Below the pieces are notes generated by a model, which saw only the letters and a list, made by a program, of their open reading frames with translations, did no database searches and had not been told where the DNA came from. A stretch of DNA of 5,424 nucleotides from Deltaproteobacteria bacterium (GTDB taxonomy: Bacteria; Desulfobacterota; JAENJC01): contig JACQYJ010000203.1 in the NCBI GenBank assembly GCA_016208525.1, positions 1 through 5,424 on the forward strand, in the 5' to 3' direction. A program made the translations under genes and the position numbers. Shown piece after piece: positions 4,272 to 5,424 of the stretch (the first letter of the stretch is position 1; every line of letters begins with the position of its first letter).

Positions 4272-5375
4272 ATGAAAAGGATCGCCCTGTTATTGGCTGT
4301 TGTTGTGCTTGTTTCTATGCCTTTGATGGCCCAGGAGGCTACGATGAGTGAAGAGGCGGGTAAAACCTATACTGTAAAAAAAGGGGACACCTTATGGGAT
4401 ATCTCCGGCGTATTCCTGAAAGACCCGTTTAAGTGGCCTGCTATATGGGAGAAAAACCCTAAGGTCAAAGACCCCCATTGGATATATCCAGGGGATGTAT
4501 TAATAATCCTGCCTTCAGGTGAGATACGGAAAAAGGTTGTAGAAGAAGCTGCGCCTGCCCCTGCCCCGGAGGAAAAAAAGGAAGAGGTAAAAGAGCCTCC
4601 CAAAATGGAGGCGCCTGCTGTTGCTGAACCAAAGGTTGAAGAGGAGGTCCCTGAGGCAGCGCCTGTTGCTGAAGAGGTCCAGCCGGTCGCTGTACCGGTT
4701 CAGACAAAGCAAACCCTCCGTTACCCGGGAATAGAAAGAGTGGGCTTTATGGCGTCCGACGGCGAGACTCCCATCGGGAAGATCGTTGACGCTAAGGAAG
4801 GCAAGCTTATGCTGTCAACAGGCGACGATGTTTATATAGATATAGGAGAGGAAAAAGGCGTAAAAAAAGGGGATAAATTCACGATATACAGGACGGCAGC
4901 CCCTGTTTATCATCCGGTAAGCAAGAAGCTGGTAGGGCATCAGGTTGATATCCTTGGGACCGTTCTGGTGACAGATCCCCACGATAAGGTGTCGGAGGGG
5001 CAGATTTTGGAGTCTTTTGACGCCATATCCAGGGGCGACAGTCTCAAAATGGTTGAGGCGGTTCCTGCCGAGATAGAGATCAAAAAGGGAGAGGTTCCGC
5101 TTGACGGGTTGATCATCATCGCAAATAAGAAGGGGTCAGTTGAAATTGCCGAAGGGGACATAGTCTTTTTGGACAAGGGGAAGCGGGCAGGGGTTGAGGC
5201 AGGGAACACCCTCATGGTCTACTTTTCAGGAAGGCTTAAAGACAAACTTATGCTGCCTTCCGAGGATGTGGGAAGGCTTCTGGTCCTTTCAACTCAGGAA
5301 GATACTGCAATGGCGCTGGTCATTGGAACAAAGAAGCCGTTCAGGATAGTTGATAAGGTAAGGATGGAAAACTAA
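4272..5375 (+). CDS. Exported LysM-domain peptidoglycan-binding protein
   Basis: A 367-residue protein. Residues 1-20 are a signal peptide (KR, hydrophobic 4-19, cleavage after LMA). A LysM domain spans about 32-80: YTVKKGDTLWDIS (33-45), then KWPAIWEKNP (54-63) and the closing IYPGDVLIIL (71-80). This is the variant with an extended middle loop often seen in Gram-negative LysM proteins, and it should bind the N-acetylglucosamine backbone of peptidoglycan in the periplasm. Residues about 84-147 are a Pro/Ala/Glu/Val-rich flexible linker. The C-terminal part (about 150-367) contains two related beta-rich repeats: YIDIGEEKGVKKGDKFTIY (188-206) matches FLDKGKRAGVEAGNTLMVY (299-317), and ILGTVLV (227-233) matches DVGRLLV (332-338). 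This resembles the C-terminal regions of other envelope proteins of FlgT-like build, though that is only a shape comparison. No enzymatic motif is seen, so a structural or scaffold role is likely. It has its own ribosome site and probably its own promoter. Confidence 0.9.
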   Translation: MKRIALLLAVVVLVSMPLMAQEATMSEEAGKTYTVKKGDTLWDISGVFLKDPFKWPAIWEKNPKVKDPHWIYPGDVLIILPSGEIRKKVVEEAAPAPAPEEKKEEVKEPPKMEAPAVAEPKVEEEVPEAAPVAEEVQPVAVPVQTKQTLRYPGIERVGFMASDGETPIGKIVDAKEGKLMLSTGDDVYIDIGEEKGVKKGDKFTIYRTAAPVYHPVSKKLVGHQVDILGTVLVTDPHDKVSEGQILESFDAISRGDSLKMVEAVPAEIEIKKGEVPLDGLIIIANKKGSVEIAEGDIVFLDKGKRAGVEAGNTLMVYFSGRLKDKLMLPSEDVGRLLVLSTQEDTAMALVIGTKKPFRIVDKVRMEN

Positions 5376-5424
5376 GCCGTCGTTCAAAATTAACCTGGAC
5401 ATCAGAATGGCGGGAACGGCATAA

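Noticed and set aside
4465..4712. Overlapping minus-strand frames opposite the LysM linker, one Gln/Pro/Leu-rich
   Set aside because: They mirror the repetitive Pro/Ala/Glu codons of the linker; low complexity explains the absence of stops.
5376..5420. GCCGT ... ACGGC inverted repeat after the LysM gene as a terminator
   Set aside because: Only 5 bp of clean pairing across a 35-nt loop, and no T-run follows within the window.
5407..5424. ATG GCG GGA ACG GCA TAA at the window end
   Set aside because: Five codons with no ribosome site; no evidence for a gene.

Overview
This window looks like a piece of chromosome from an uncultured Gram-negative bacterium. The base composition is moderate. 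Two exported envelope proteins at the right end (a Leu/Ile/Val-type periplasmic binding protein without a lipobox, and a LysM protein with a Pro/Ala/Glu-rich linker) resemble proteins I associate with Desulfobacterota/Deltaproteobacteria and Nitrospirota. Intergenic repeats of the TTCGACAGGCTCA and TTCTTTGCG types, common in such environmental genomes, fit the same picture. The phylum is an inference and cannot be settled from this window. All credible genes are on the + strand.

Left part (1-1426): the tail of an unidentified gene (stop at 65-67), a short TTCTTTGCG tandem repeat (70-100), and then an open stretch (114-233) that reads like the charged, helical C-terminus of a protein whose body is missing. 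Its stop codon overlaps the ATG of the next gene (ATGA, 230-233). That gene encodes a 398-residue AAA+ ATPase with clear Walker A and B motifs and a C-terminal winged-helix-like region. The layout suggests the ATPase was once translationally coupled to a gene that has been deleted or truncated.

Intergenic 1427-1625: nearly all of it is a roughly 173-bp MITE-like element (1421-1593). It has 18-bp terminal inverted repeats matching at 17 positions and contains an inverted pair of the widespread TTCGACAGGCTCA / TGAGCTTGTCGAA repeat. The left terminal repeat supplies the last codon and stop of the ATPase gene. The right end lies just upstream of the next gene.

Middle (1626-2914): a tight two-gene operon with a TTG start for the first gene and a 4-bp ATGA overlap between the two. 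It encodes a 172-residue His-rich protein of no family I can name firmly and a 257-residue DUF1828-type protein. Coupling, accessory context and flanking repeats make this a plausible toxin-antitoxin-like or anti-phage module, possibly together with the ATPase. No activity can be read from the sequence.

Right part (2920-5375): the periplasmic binding protein begins 5 bp after the DUF1828 gene. A 110-bp gap with a candidate promoter and an imperfect 48-nt hairpin separates it from the LysM gene. Both are ordinary cell-envelope genes. The final 49 bases hold nothing I can support.
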